A DNA stretch of 64,000 nt from Deltaproteobacteria bacterium (GCA_016875195.1 VGRY01000010.1:1-64000); one strand, 5' to 3'; counted from the stretch's first letter, positions 26,174 to 34,588 are shown. The notes: generated from the sequence alone by a model not told the origin. Program-made: numbers and translations.

Positions 26174-27033
26174 TTGACCCCCAACATTTTCTTTTGCTCA
26201 TTGAGAAGCCGCCGGCGCTCGGCTTCATCTTCTCCGTTGTCGCTGTGCCTTTTAATGCCCATAGCACGGAGAAGTTTCTCTGCATTCAGTTTTTGATTTC
26301 CACTTAAAGGCGGGTTTGATGTTTGGATTTGGGTTTCAGGTTTTGAAGAAAAAGAAAAATTTGAGAAAACGACATTCTCTTCATTCTTTAAATTCTTTTC
26401 TTTTAATTCTTTAAAAGACTTTTCTTTAGTGTCGGAAAAATTTTGGTTCGCTGTCGGTTCGCTGTCGGTTCGCTGTCGGTTTAGGCTGTCGGAATGGAAA
26501 ATTTCGGAATCAGTAACATCTGAAAATTTAAAACTGTTTTTTGAAATTTTGGGTTGTCGGTTTAGGATGCCGGAATTTCGGGGTTTTTCTTTTGGCGACC
26601 CCTTACTCTTCGGTTTTAGGCTGTCGGTTCGCTGTCGGATTTGAAAATCTTCCTTCTGGTAAATGTCCCAATTCGTTATTGAAATCAAACTTTTTAGGTT
26701 GTCGGATAAAATTTCAATATTTCCCATCTCCGACAACTTTAAAATGCGACCCCAAACAGAAGAGGGTTTCATTCTCAATCGTCTTGCGGCGTCAAGGCGT
26801 CCGAATACAAATTGACCGGCGGAAAGTTTCACCTCTGTCACTCCCTTGCCGCATTTCACGGCTTCCCATCGTTCGGAGTGTGAGGCGCGCATTAAGCACC
26901 ACGTCCAGACCTTCCAAAGCGACGCGTCTTGAAAAACTTGGGATTCAAGCGATTGACGCCAAAGTTTGACCCATCCGCCGCCGTGATTTTCGTTAGCCAT
27001 CGGCTTTACTCCGCCAACCGGCCTTCCAGCCAT
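26170..27033 (-). CDS. Phage-type replication initiator / replisome organiser
   Basis: GGGWVKLWRQSLESQVFQDASLWKVWTWCLMRASHSERWEAV...VKLSAGQFVFGRLDAARRLRMKPSSVWGRILKLSEMGNIEI...ITNWDIYQ. Confidence 0.75.
   Translation of the reverse strand: MAGRPVGGVKPMANENHGGGWVKLWRQSLESQVFQDASLWKVWTWCLMRASHSERWEAVKCGKGVTEVKLSAGQFVFGRLDAARRLRMKPSSVWGRILKLSEMGNIEILSDNLKSLISITNWDIYQKEDFQIRQRTDSLKPKSKGSPKEKPRNSGILNRQPKISKNSFKFSDVTDSEIFHSDSLNRQRTDSEPTANQNFSDTKEKSFKELKEKNLKNEENVVFSNFSFSSKPETQIQTSNPPLSGNQKLNAEKLLRAMGIKRHSDNGEDEAERRRLLNEQKKMLGVK
26445..26640. repeat. Iteron-like repeats (GGTTCGCTGTC and GGTTTAGGCTGTC variants) inside the replication gene
   Basis: GGTTCGCTGTC at 26445-26455, 26456-26466, 26467-26477, 26626-26636; GGTTTAGGCTGTC 26478-26490; GGTTTAGGATGCC 26559-26571; GGTTTTAGGCTGTC 26612-26625. 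Confidence 0.85.
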
Positions 27034-27227
27034 TTTATGACGCTCTGGACGGGATAGCCGATCTTTCGGCCTATACGAAAGCGACCCTCCGGCCCCGCGC
27101 CTTGACTGTCCATATTGGCAAGGGTTTTTGAATCAATAAGCCCGCCGGAGAAGTTTCTGACTTCGGTTCGGGCAACGAACGGAGAAGGCCACGTTTTTGC
27201 TAAAATTGAGAAATCAGGTTTTGACAT
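27006..27227 (-). CDS. AlpA/excisionase-like HTH protein
   Basis: GGLIDSKTLANMDSQGAGPEGRFRIGRKIGYPVQSVIKWLEGRL. Confidence 0.75.
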   Translation of the reverse strand: MSKPDFSILAKTWPSPFVARTEVRNFSGGLIDSKTLANMDSQGAGPEGRFRIGRKIGYPVQSVIKWLEGRLAE

Positions 27228-27286
27228 TAGGCACCTCCAATATTGTTTTGGAGATACCGTAACATTTGGGAAGGATAGGAAAGCGA

Positions 27287-28204
27287 CTAAACTGGCTTAT
27301 TTTTTCGGTGGGTTTTAACGTAGTTTTTAAACTGGCTAAAAGTGATTCTTTTATCTTTCATGGTTTGAACTTTTTTTAATTTTCCAACGCTGTTAAAAGT
27401 TCTAATCGTCATCAAATTCTCTGTTTCATCATCGTCTGTTTCATCCCTATCGAAAAATAAATCAGAATTTATCGTTTCGAAATGTTCGTCGCCGAAATAT
27501 CTTTTTTTCAAATATTCCCACATTCCCAACGCCGTTTTTTGCCTTGCTTCCCGTTCGGCTTTCTTTATGGCCTCAAAGACAGCGGGGATTTTTTGGCGCA
27601 TCTTTCCACCCTTTGCCCCTGCCTTTTTTGAGTGACCCTTCAGTTTTAACTTCTGAATTATTTCAGACTCCTTCAAAAATGCTTCTGCAAGCAAAAGGTT
27701 TTTTAAAATCTCTCGCTCGCTGTAATCACCATCTTTCGTTAAAACTGCCTCCAGACAATCCCACGCAAGGTAAATCGAAAAGACTGCAAGCATTTTGAAA
27801 TCTTCAACCTCTTTTGCCCCCTCAAACGTTCGCCCATAATCCCGCGCATGAAATAGAATCTCCGAATGTCTGATTTGATCCGGATCCGCGGGATTGAAGA
27901 TTTGAGAGGCTCCAAAAATATCAAGGACGTGCCAAAAAATCCCGCGCGCTGTTAGAAGTTCCCCCTCTGGATACCATGATACTTTTTCCGGCTTCGGCCA
28001 TGACCTTGAATCAGGTAAACCAAGATGATCCCCGACCCCCCAGACCGAACGGCCCCCACGGATGATTTTTAAGCATCTTAATTCAATAGGATCGCAATAA
28101 ATTTCTGGTTTGTCTGTCTTTAAAAAGTTAAAAGGAATTGACCCAAACAGCGGACACCACGGAGAGTTATTTTCAAACCATTTTCTGATAGCCATGTCAA
28201 CCAT
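27287..28204 (-). CDS. Hypothetical island protein
   Basis: Long 305 aa ORF flush with the integrase gene; no family recognised. Confidence 0.7.
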   Translation of the reverse strand: MVDMAIRKWFENNSPWCPLFGSIPFNFLKTDKPEIYCDPIELRCLKIIRGGRSVWGVGDHLGLPDSRSWPKPEKVSWYPEGELLTARGIFWHVLDIFGASQIFNPADPDQIRHSEILFHARDYGRTFEGAKEVEDFKMLAVFSIYLAWDCLEAVLTKDGDYSEREILKNLLLAEAFLKESEIIQKLKLKGHSKKAGAKGGKMRQKIPAVFEAIKKAEREARQKTALGMWEYLKKRYFGDEHFETINSDLFFDRDETDDDETENLMTIRTFNSVGKLKKVQTMKDKRITFSQFKNYVKTHRKNKPV

Positions 28205-28214
28205 AACTGCCCCC

Positions 28215-29423
28215 TTATTTTCTCAACTCAATGACATTGGTTTTTTCTTCTTTGGCCTCTGCTATGCCGTTTTCAAACCGTTTCATCGCGGTTTTTAAGC
28301 CCTCCGGCGATAAATGGGAATATCGTTCAGTCATCCCGATTGTGCCGTGTCCTAACAATTCCTTGACCGTGTAAAGGTCGGTCCCGCCTTGGACGTGCCA
28401 ACTTGCAAAACTGTGGCGCAAGGAGTGAAAGCAAACCTTTTGCCGCCGGTCTGCAAGCCCTCTATTCAACCCCACCGCGTCAACCGCGCTCTTAAATGTC
28501 TTTGGAATCTCTGTGAACGGTTCGCCGTCGCTGTTTGGGAAAACGACGTCCTCCGGCCCCCCACGGTTCATCTTCAAAAACATTTCCCTGACTTCGCCGG
28601 TCATATAAGCCGCCCGACTCTTCCCGCTCTTCCCGTCGGATACACGGATTAAACCCCGCTCTGTGTCAATGTGGCCCCATTTTAAGGCGAAAATTTCACC
28701 GGCCCTTAAGCCACTATGCAAACTTAAAAAAGCCATCCTGTAAACCTTGAAATCCCGTTTCTGTAAATCTTCAAGGAGTGCCGCCGCCTCATCATGGGTT
28801 AAAAACCGCTGTCGCCGGTTATCGAATTTCGGAATCTTGACTTGTTTAGTCGGTGAATCTTCAAAGACAACCCTGTCACGGCGCGCTTGATTCCAGATAG
28901 TTCTGACCGTTGTAAAAACGGCCTGAACGGTTCGCGGCGACCTTCCGGCGTCAATAAGATTTTTTTTGATTCGTTCAATAGCAATCGGTGTGATTTTTCC
29001 AAGCTCCATTGACTTTAAAACCGGAGAAATCCAAAGTTTGAAATGCTCCAATTCTTTTTTGTGTGACCCTGCCTTTTTGCTTGTCTGTGCGCTCGGATAA
29101 TACGACTTTTCAAAATACTCCCCGAACGTCAAGGCGTCTTTTTCGGTCTTTTGCTTTTTCTGTTTTTCCCGTTCTCTTTTCTCTTGAAGCGTTAAAGGTT
29201 TTCCTTCCCCTAACCGGAAGTTCTTTTTTAACTCTGCAAGCTCCGCCGCGGCCTTCTCTGCCGACCATTTTTCACTTGACCAGCCAATCCCCTCTTCATG
29301 GCGCTTGCCGTCCATCTGATAACGAATCGCAAAATAACGATCCATCGCGACCCCGCATCTTCTTGTTCCGTGTTCTCGAAACCTGACGCCCGGATACTTT
29401 GTCTTTTTCCATTTTCTCATCAT
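28215..29423 (-). CDS. Tyrosine recombinase/integrase
   Basis: FLSLHSGLRAGEIFALKWGHID...VCFHSLRHSFASWHVQGGTDLYTVKELLGHGTIGMTERYSHLSPE; start taken at MMRKWKKTKYPGV after a G-rich RBS. Confidence 0.93.
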   Translation of the reverse strand: MMRKWKKTKYPGVRFREHGTRRCGVAMDRYFAIRYQMDGKRHEEGIGWSSEKWSAEKAAAELAELKKNFRLGEGKPLTLQEKREREKQKKQKTEKDALTFGEYFEKSYYPSAQTSKKAGSHKKELEHFKLWISPVLKSMELGKITPIAIERIKKNLIDAGRSPRTVQAVFTTVRTIWNQARRDRVVFEDSPTKQVKIPKFDNRRQRFLTHDEAAALLEDLQKRDFKVYRMAFLSLHSGLRAGEIFALKWGHIDTERGLIRVSDGKSGKSRAAYMTGEVREMFLKMNRGGPEDVVFPNSDGEPFTEIPKTFKSAVDAVGLNRGLADRRQKVCFHSLRHSFASWHVQGGTDLYTVKELLGHGTIGMTERYSHLSPEGLKTAMKRFENGIAEAKEEKTNVIELRK

Positions 29424-29443
29424 AAGGCCCCCTTTCGGGATAA

Positions 29444-29546
29444 AAATCCCTCGGTAAAAACGGGGACTGGACAGTCCCCGTTTAGTCCCAAAAAAAATCC
29501 CTCGGTAAAATCCCTCGGTATCCAGTCCCCACTCTGTCCCCACTTT
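29444..29546. repeat. Cluster of att-like and arm-like sites between integrase and att repeat
   Basis: AAATCCCTCGGTA at 29444-29456, 29495-29507, 29508-29520; palindrome AAACGGGGACTG-GA-CAGTCCCCGTTT 29458-29483; 26-bp repeat 29521-29546. Confidence 0.85.
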
Positions 29547-29662
29547 TTAAAAGAAATGAAGGGTTTTGTTGTGACGCTATGGGAAAAATAATAACACGGA
29601 AGTTTTTGAAATGTCAAGGGAAAAGTTATTTTGCAGGAAATTATAGGAAAGGTTATAGAAAA

Positions 29663-29721
29663 GACTTAAAATCCCTCGGTGGTCCCCCACCGTGCCGGTT
29701 CAAGTCCGGCCCTAGGCACCA
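29663..29721 (+). repeat. Right att repeat: partial tRNA-Leu 3' copy
   Basis: 59 bp matching 20185-20243 with 3 mismatches. Confidence 0.95.
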
Positions 29722-29765
29722 AAAAAAGAAGAGGTTGAGAAATCATCTCAACCTCTTCTTTTTTA
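29722..29765 (+). terminator. Rho-independent terminator, probably the original tRNA-Leu terminator
   Basis: AAAGAAGAGGTTGAGAAATCATCTCAACCTCTTCTTTTTT. Confidence 0.85.
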
Positions 29766-29788
29766 CAGGTCTAAAATCTTGAAAGCAT

Positions 29789-30139
29789 TCAAAGGGTTGT
29801 GGGGTCGATTTTCCATACTCCGGATTTTAATGTTATTTTCTCGGGGTTGGATTCCCATGGCCAGAGGGTGGCATAGGTTACCCATTCATCCTCCTGTTTG
29901 TAAAAGAAGAATTGTCCTGGCCAGAGGCCTCCGATGGAATCGGCCAATTTTTGAATGATGGGCGGTAAGGTAATTTCTTTACCAGGGGTCTCTACTTCTG
30001 TACCAAAATATTTTCTTAGTAGAGGGTTGAGTAATCCAAGGTCACTTTTTTGAAAAACGGCTTCAAGATAGTCTAATCCTTGCGAATTTGGCCTGATTTC
30101 CATCCGGAGTGTACTCTTAATCTCTTCGATCAAGTTCAT
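29789..30139 (-). CDS. Hypothetical protein
   Basis: 116 aa ORF just outside the island; PGQFFFYKQEDEWVTYATLWPWESNPEKITL. Confidence 0.6.
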   Translation of the reverse strand: MNLIEEIKSTLRMEIRPNSQGLDYLEAVFQKSDLGLLNPLLRKYFGTEVETPGKEITLPPIIQKLADSIGGLWPGQFFFYKQEDEWVTYATLWPWESNPEKITLKSGVWKIDPTTL

Positions 30140-30227
30140 CTCTTACTCCTCGGTAAATTTTTTACTCTCATTGATATTTTACTATTATGCTTTTATGATA
30201 TTCAAGAAAAATAAAATCTAAGTTGAG

Positions 30228-31388
30228 GTGGCGGATTTGGATTTTAACCTTTTACCCAAGCAGAGACAGATCAGACGCATGGCACGGGAGTTTGCAAAGG
30301 CTGAACTGGCTCCCATTGCGCATGAGATTGACGACGAGGGTCGTTTCCCATGGGAAGCGGTTGAGAAGATGGGGCCTCTCAATTTTTTTGGCATGCAGGC
30401 CCCGAGGCAGTATGGCGGAGCCGGGACAGACTCGATCTCCTATTGCCTGGTGATTGAAGAGATTTCGCGGGTCTGTGGAGCCATGGGATTGACCATTGCT
30501 GTGCATAACAGTGTGGTGGTCTATCCATTAAGCCAATTCGGTGACGATGAGCAGAAGGCGAAGTTCCTTCCCCCTCTGACCGCTGGCCAAAAGATAGGTT
30601 CTTTCTGTTTAACTGAACCCAATGCCGGGTCGGATGCCATGTCAATTGAATCAACGGCAATCGGTGAGGGTGACTCTTACATTGTCAATGCGAATAAGAT
30701 CTTTGTCACCAATGGAGGGGTGGCTGACACCCTGGTCATTTTTACTTCGGTCAAACCAGGGGATGTTAAGAAAGGTTTCAGTGCAATCATCGTAGAGCGA
30801 GGTATCCCAGGATTTGAGGTGGGGCTTCTTGAAAATAATTCCGGGATGCGCGCCAATCCAGTCTGCTCCATTATTCTGACAGATTGCCGGGTGCCGAAGG
30901 CCAATCTGCTCGGCAAAGAAGGCGATGGATTTAAAGTTGCGATGGGAGCTCTGGATACCGGACGGATCGGTATTGCGGCGCAAGCAGTGGGAATAGGGCA
31001 GGGATCCCTGGATGTTTCTCTAAAGTATGCAAAAGAACGAATTCAATTCAAAACCCCTTTGGCCCGGCACCAGGCCATTCAGATGATGCTTGCTGACATG
31101 GGCACCATGGTGGAGGCAGCGCGACTGTTGACCTTACAAGCAGCCCATATTAAGGATCAGGGAGGTGACCTGTCCTGTCCTTCAGCCATGGCTAAGCTCT
31201 TTGCAGGGCGAATGGCCTCGAAAGTGGCCTCGATGGGAGTTCAGATCCATGGAGGGTATGGTTACAGCAAGGACTATCCGATCGAACGATATTTCCGGGA
31301 TGCCCGTGTGACCGAGATCTATGAAGGGACCAATGAGATTCAACAGATCGTCATCGCCCGGGAGCTGTTAAAAAGGGAAGTAGATTGA
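30228..31388 (+). CDS. Acyl-CoA dehydrogenase
   Basis: GSFCLTEPNAGSDAMSIESTA...YAKERIQFKTPLARHQAIQMMLADM...QIHGGYGYSKDYPIERYFRDARVTEIYEGTNEIQQIVIAREL. Confidence 0.97.
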   Translation: MADLDFNLLPKQRQIRRMAREFAKAELAPIAHEIDDEGRFPWEAVEKMGPLNFFGMQAPRQYGGAGTDSISYCLVIEEISRVCGAMGLTIAVHNSVVVYPLSQFGDDEQKAKFLPPLTAGQKIGSFCLTEPNAGSDAMSIESTAIGEGDSYIVNANKIFVTNGGVADTLVIFTSVKPGDVKKGFSAIIVERGIPGFEVGLLENNSGMRANPVCSIILTDCRVPKANLLGKEGDGFKVAMGALDTGRIGIAAQAVGIGQGSLDVSLKYAKERIQFKTPLARHQAIQMMLADMGTMVEAARLLTLQAAHIKDQGGDLSCPSAMAKLFAGRMASKVASMGVQIHGGYGYSKDYPIERYFRDARVTEIYEGTNEIQQIVIARELLKREVD

Positions 31389-31469
31389 ATTTTGTAAACA
31401 ATAGGAGACATGAGGTCTGAGGTAGTACGAAAGGTCGATCGTCAGAGTGTGTTAATAAGTGCACCCTGT

Positions 31470-31590
31470 CTGTCATGCCGGACTTGAGGAGCTTGCCCCG
31501 TGCTTGATACGGGGGCATCCAGAACGACCTGAAATTACTGGATTCCGGTCGTTGCGACTCGAAACCGAGCTTTCGCCGGAATGACAATCC
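31470..31590. repeat. Dispersed palindromic intergenic repeat (GTCATGCCGGACTTG...GCCGGAATGACA type)
   Basis: Inverted ends TGTCATGCCGG...CCGGAATGACA with inner GGCATCCAG...CTGGATTCCGG. Confidence 0.75.
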
Positions 31591-31665
31591 TATTGGAAAT
31601 TGTTAGTTTATGGAAAAAGTCTGGTTAGAAACCAAGCCAAAGGATAGGTTGGCCCAGAGGCGGGA

Positions 31666-32451
31666 ATGAATGTCATCGTATGCATCAAACAGGTGATGGC
31701 TGGGGATCAGATGAGGTTTGATCCCCGCACCCATCGCCTCATGCGTTCATTGAAATCCTCACGGATGAATTCCTTTGATCTTTACCCCTTGGCCATGGCC
31801 GTTCATCTCAAAAAGGAATACTCCGGCACGATCACCGTTCTCACAATGGGCCCTGAGATCAGCAAGGAGGTGCTGTGGGAGGCTTTGGCCATAGGTGCAG
31901 ACCGGACGGTACTGCTTTCCGATGCGCGGTTTTCTGCAAGTGATACTCTATCCACCTCTTATGTCCTGGGCATGGGGATCCGAAAAATTGGCAAGTATGA
32001 CCTGATTCTTTCTGGCATGCGCACAACAGATAGCGGGACTGCACAGGTTGGCCCTCAGCTGGCTGAGGAACTTGGAATTCCACATCTCACCGGCGTAGAG
32101 AAGGTTGAGAGAGAGCAAAATCGATTTCTTGTTGAACGCATGATCGATGGGTTCAGAGAAAAGGCGGCCATTACTCCACCTGCGCTGCTCACTATCTCAC
32201 CGGCAATTGGATTGCACACTCCAAGCTTAGTCGATATTGAGGATGCCTTTACCCGGACACCCATTGAGAGATGGAATTTAGAGGACTTAAAAGCTGATCC
32301 GACGAGGGTAGGGCATGAGGGATCCGGTACATGGGTCGAGGAGTTGATCCCCATCACCAAACAGAAGTCCTGCGATTTCATCGAAGGAGAGCCCCGACAG
32401 CAGGCCAAAGCGCTATTAGAAAAGTTAACAGAAAAGAATCTATTGTCATAG
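31666..32451 (+). CDS. etfB: Electron transfer flavoprotein subunit beta
   Basis: MNVIVCIKQVM...VLTMGPEISKEVLWEALAIGADRTVLLSDARFSASDTLSTSYVL...TDSGTAQVGPQLAEELGIPHLTGVEKV. Confidence 0.92.
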   Translation: MNVIVCIKQVMAGDQMRFDPRTHRLMRSLKSSRMNSFDLYPLAMAVHLKKEYSGTITVLTMGPEISKEVLWEALAIGADRTVLLSDARFSASDTLSTSYVLGMGIRKIGKYDLILSGMRTTDSGTAQVGPQLAEELGIPHLTGVEKVEREQNRFLVERMIDGFREKAAITPPALLTISPAIGLHTPSLVDIEDAFTRTPIERWNLEDLKADPTRVGHEGSGTWVEELIPITKQKSCDFIEGEPRQQAKALLEKLTEKNLLS

Positions 32452-32460
32452 AGCCAGGCT

Positions 32461-34041
32461 ATGAAAAAGGATTTAGAGATCTGGGTCTTTGGGGACCATC
32501 GCCATTATCATCAGGACCGGCTTTCGTTCCAGGTTCTGGGAAAGGCGCAAACCCTTTCGAATGGACGGGGAAAGGTTTCAGTAGTGTTCCTGGGGAATAA
32601 AGGGGAGGAATTTAACAAAGAATACATTGCCAGAGGGGCAGACCGTGTCCTCTGTGTTGATCGACCGGAACTGGAAATGTACCGGACCGATTTATATACA
32701 GACATCATCTGCGAAATCATTCATGAGTATCAACCAGATGTCTTTCTTTTTGGGGCTTCTGAATTCGGGACTGAACTTGCGTCGAGGATTTCCAAACGTC
32801 TTGGGGTAGGGCTTAGCGCTGATTGCATCTCACTCGATTGGGATGAGAAAAAGGAGAGGCTGGTCGCTTCCAGTCCTGCCTTTGGGGGAACTTATCTGGC
32901 CCGTATTGTATGGAGTTCGAATCGACCGTATATGGCCACCATCCGGCCCGGCACTTTCCCCGAACCTGCTTATGACAAAGATGCCCGCGGAGAGATTATC
33001 AAAATTGATAAAAGTTTGAAAGAGGGAGCTTCTAAGATTGAAATACTATCTTCGGTACACGAATCACCTCACGCTGCAAAACTGGAGGATGCCAAGATTG
33101 TGGTCGCCGGTGGACGGGGAGTAAAGAATTTAGAAGGGTTTAATTATCTGAGGGAACTCGCCTTACTCTTAGGAGCGGAAGTCGGTGCGACCCGGCCCGC
33201 GGTGGATGCCCACTGGACATCGCATGACCAACTGATCGGACAAACCGGCAGGTCCGTCAAACCAGGACTATTAATTACTTGTGGCACTTCGGGTGCGGTT
33301 CAATATACGGCTGCCCTACAAGGAGCCGGGACAATCGTTGCCGTCAACCGAGATTCGAGAGCGCCAATTTTCAATTTGGCCCACATTGGAGTGGTTGCCG
33401 ATACCCAATCCTTTCTTCCTGTTTTTATTTCGGAGGTTAAAAGTCATCTTTTCAGGGAGATCACCGAACTCTACCGTAACCAGGTTCAATCAGGCAAAGA
33501 TCAGAGGTCAGTGACCTTTGGACAGAGGCTTAAAAAATTGAGAGATGACCACAAGATGAGTCTGATGGATCTGGCGGAAAAAACCGGTCAACCGCCGGAG
33601 TTTATCGAACAGGTGGAATCCGACAGCCTCACTCCTCCAGTTTCCTTTTTACTGCAACTGTCGCAGGCATTGCAGATCGACCCCAGCAATTTTTTGACAG
33701 AACAGGAAAAGGTTCAGATCGAGGGGAAACGCCAGGAAGGATTTATCAAGCGCACACAGAATTACTCTTACCGCACCCTGACACCCGGAGCAGCGGATAA
33801 GCGATTACGGGCCTTTATGGTCACGATTGAGGCAAGAGAAGTCCATAAAATGGTCGAATATAAACACCCGGGAGAGGAGTTCATCTTTGTCTATAAGGGA
33901 GAATTAGAACTCACGCTGGGAGGAAAAGTGTTTCACCTGAAACAGGGAGAGACCATCCATTTCGATTCTGAAACCAAGCACAAACTTAGAAATGTTTCTG
34001 ACGAGAGGTGTGAGCTTCTTGTCACCCTTTATACCCCATAA
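32461..34041 (+). CDS. EtfA-like electron transfer flavoprotein alpha fused to XRE-HTH and cupin domains
   Basis: EtfA part: VVAGGRGVKNLEGFNYLRELALLLGAEVGATRPAVDAHWTSHDQLIGQTGRSVKPGLLITCGTSGAVQYTAALQGAGTIVAVNRDSRAPIFNLAHIGVVAD. HTH: FGQRLKKLRDDHKMSLMDLAEKTGQPPEFIEQVESDSLTPPVSFLLQLSQAL. Cupin: HPGEEFIFVYKGELELTLGGKVFHLKQGETIHFDSETKHKLRN. Confidence 0.93.
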   Translation: MKKDLEIWVFGDHRHYHQDRLSFQVLGKAQTLSNGRGKVSVVFLGNKGEEFNKEYIARGADRVLCVDRPELEMYRTDLYTDIICEIIHEYQPDVFLFGASEFGTELASRISKRLGVGLSADCISLDWDEKKERLVASSPAFGGTYLARIVWSSNRPYMATIRPGTFPEPAYDKDARGEIIKIDKSLKEGASKIEILSSVHESPHAAKLEDAKIVVAGGRGVKNLEGFNYLRELALLLGAEVGATRPAVDAHWTSHDQLIGQTGRSVKPGLLITCGTSGAVQYTAALQGAGTIVAVNRDSRAPIFNLAHIGVVADTQSFLPVFISEVKSHLFREITELYRNQVQSGKDQRSVTFGQRLKKLRDDHKMSLMDLAEKTGQPPEFIEQVESDSLTPPVSFLLQLSQALQIDPSNFLTEQEKVQIEGKRQEGFIKRTQNYSYRTLTPGAADKRLRAFMVTIEAREVHKMVEYKHPGEEFIFVYKGELELTLGGKVFHLKQGETIHFDSETKHKLRNVSDERCELLVTLYTP

Positions 34042-34051
34042 TTTTAACATC

Positions 34052-34215
34052 AAACCCTAAACTCTAAACGCGAGACCCCAAATAAACCCAAAGCTCAAAA
34101 TCCAAATGTTTAGAAAGGCTAACCTGGATTTTCACTGCTTTTATATTATCCAGTTTTGAGTTTTGTATTTTGCTTTTTTGAGATTGTTTAGAGTTTAGGG
34201 TTTTGAGTTTAGAGT
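34052..34215. repeat. Inverted word array AAACCCTAAACTCTAAAC ... GTTTAGAGTTTAGGGTTT
   Basis: Near-perfect 18-bp arms plus degenerate copies between convergent genes. Confidence 0.85.
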
Positions 34216-34225
34216 TTTGTCTTTG

Positions 34226-34588
34226 TTAATCTTTGCCACACCCCAGGAATTTAAAAAGACCAGTGATGAAGTTTCCCCAGGTGGGCATCAGGCGGTCGAT
34301 CTCATAGGGGATCAGGTTAATCTCTCCGCTGTGAATCTTGTCGTGTATCTCCTCTAACTTATCAAAATGCAAGGGCCATGTTTTTCTCCCCAGCTCACAG
34401 ACCATGTGGATATTTTTCGTCTTCCCATCAATATCGAGTATGCGCACTCTTTTAAAACCATCTCCAGCAAAAAACTGGTCTCGATTGTTTTTCATCTCCA
34501 CCAATTTCCCCCAGCTAAAGAAACATCCCTCCTGTTTCTGGGGGGTATTTTTTTCTAAGGTTTTTTCTTTTTTCTCAGTTTTTCTCAT
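34226..34588 (-). CDS. Hypothetical protein
   Basis: 120 aa ORF; FKRVRILDIDGKTKNIHMVCELGRKTWPLHFDKLEEIHDKIHSGEINLIPYEIDRLMPTWGNFITGLFKFLGCG. Confidence 0.6.
   Translation of the reverse strand: MRKTEKKEKTLEKNTPQKQEGCFFSWGKLVEMKNNRDQFFAGDGFKRVRILDIDGKTKNIHMVCELGRKTWPLHFDKLEEIHDKIHSGEINLIPYEIDRLMPTWGNFITGLFKFLGCGKD

Larger units (their letters stand above)
20185..29721. mobile_element. Integrated island, candidate terminase-bearing phage satellite or reduced prophage
   Basis: 59-bp direct repeats 20185-20243 and 29663-29721 (3 mismatches) from tRNA-Leu; integrase near the right end; island genes all on the minus strand; phage terminase and replication genes but no capsid or portal. Confidence 0.9.

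Noticed and set aside
26429-26969. Plus-strand ORFs over the replication gene, and the GGTTCGCTGTC repeats considered as a CRISPR array
   Set aside because: The plus ORFs are antisense shadows of the rep gene. The repeats are only 11-14 bp and mostly tandem without spacers, so they are not CRISPR.
29423-29543. Upstream extension of the integrase ORF (MGTEWGLDTEGFYRGIFFGTKRGLSSPRFYRGIF...)
   Set aside because: The extra residues translate the att-like and arm repeats; the MMRKWKKTKYPGV start has a G-rich RBS and matches integrase N-termini.
20185-29721. Whole island as a complete prophage or an ICE/IME
   Set aside because: No capsid, portal, tail module or lysis genes for a prophage; no relaxase, T4SS or oriT-type genes seen for an ICE/IME.
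29579-29782. Plus-strand ORF ...DLKSLGGPPPCRFKSGPRHQ
   Set aside because: Translation of the partial tRNA-Leu att repeat, as is 20077-20421 over the intact tRNA-Leu.
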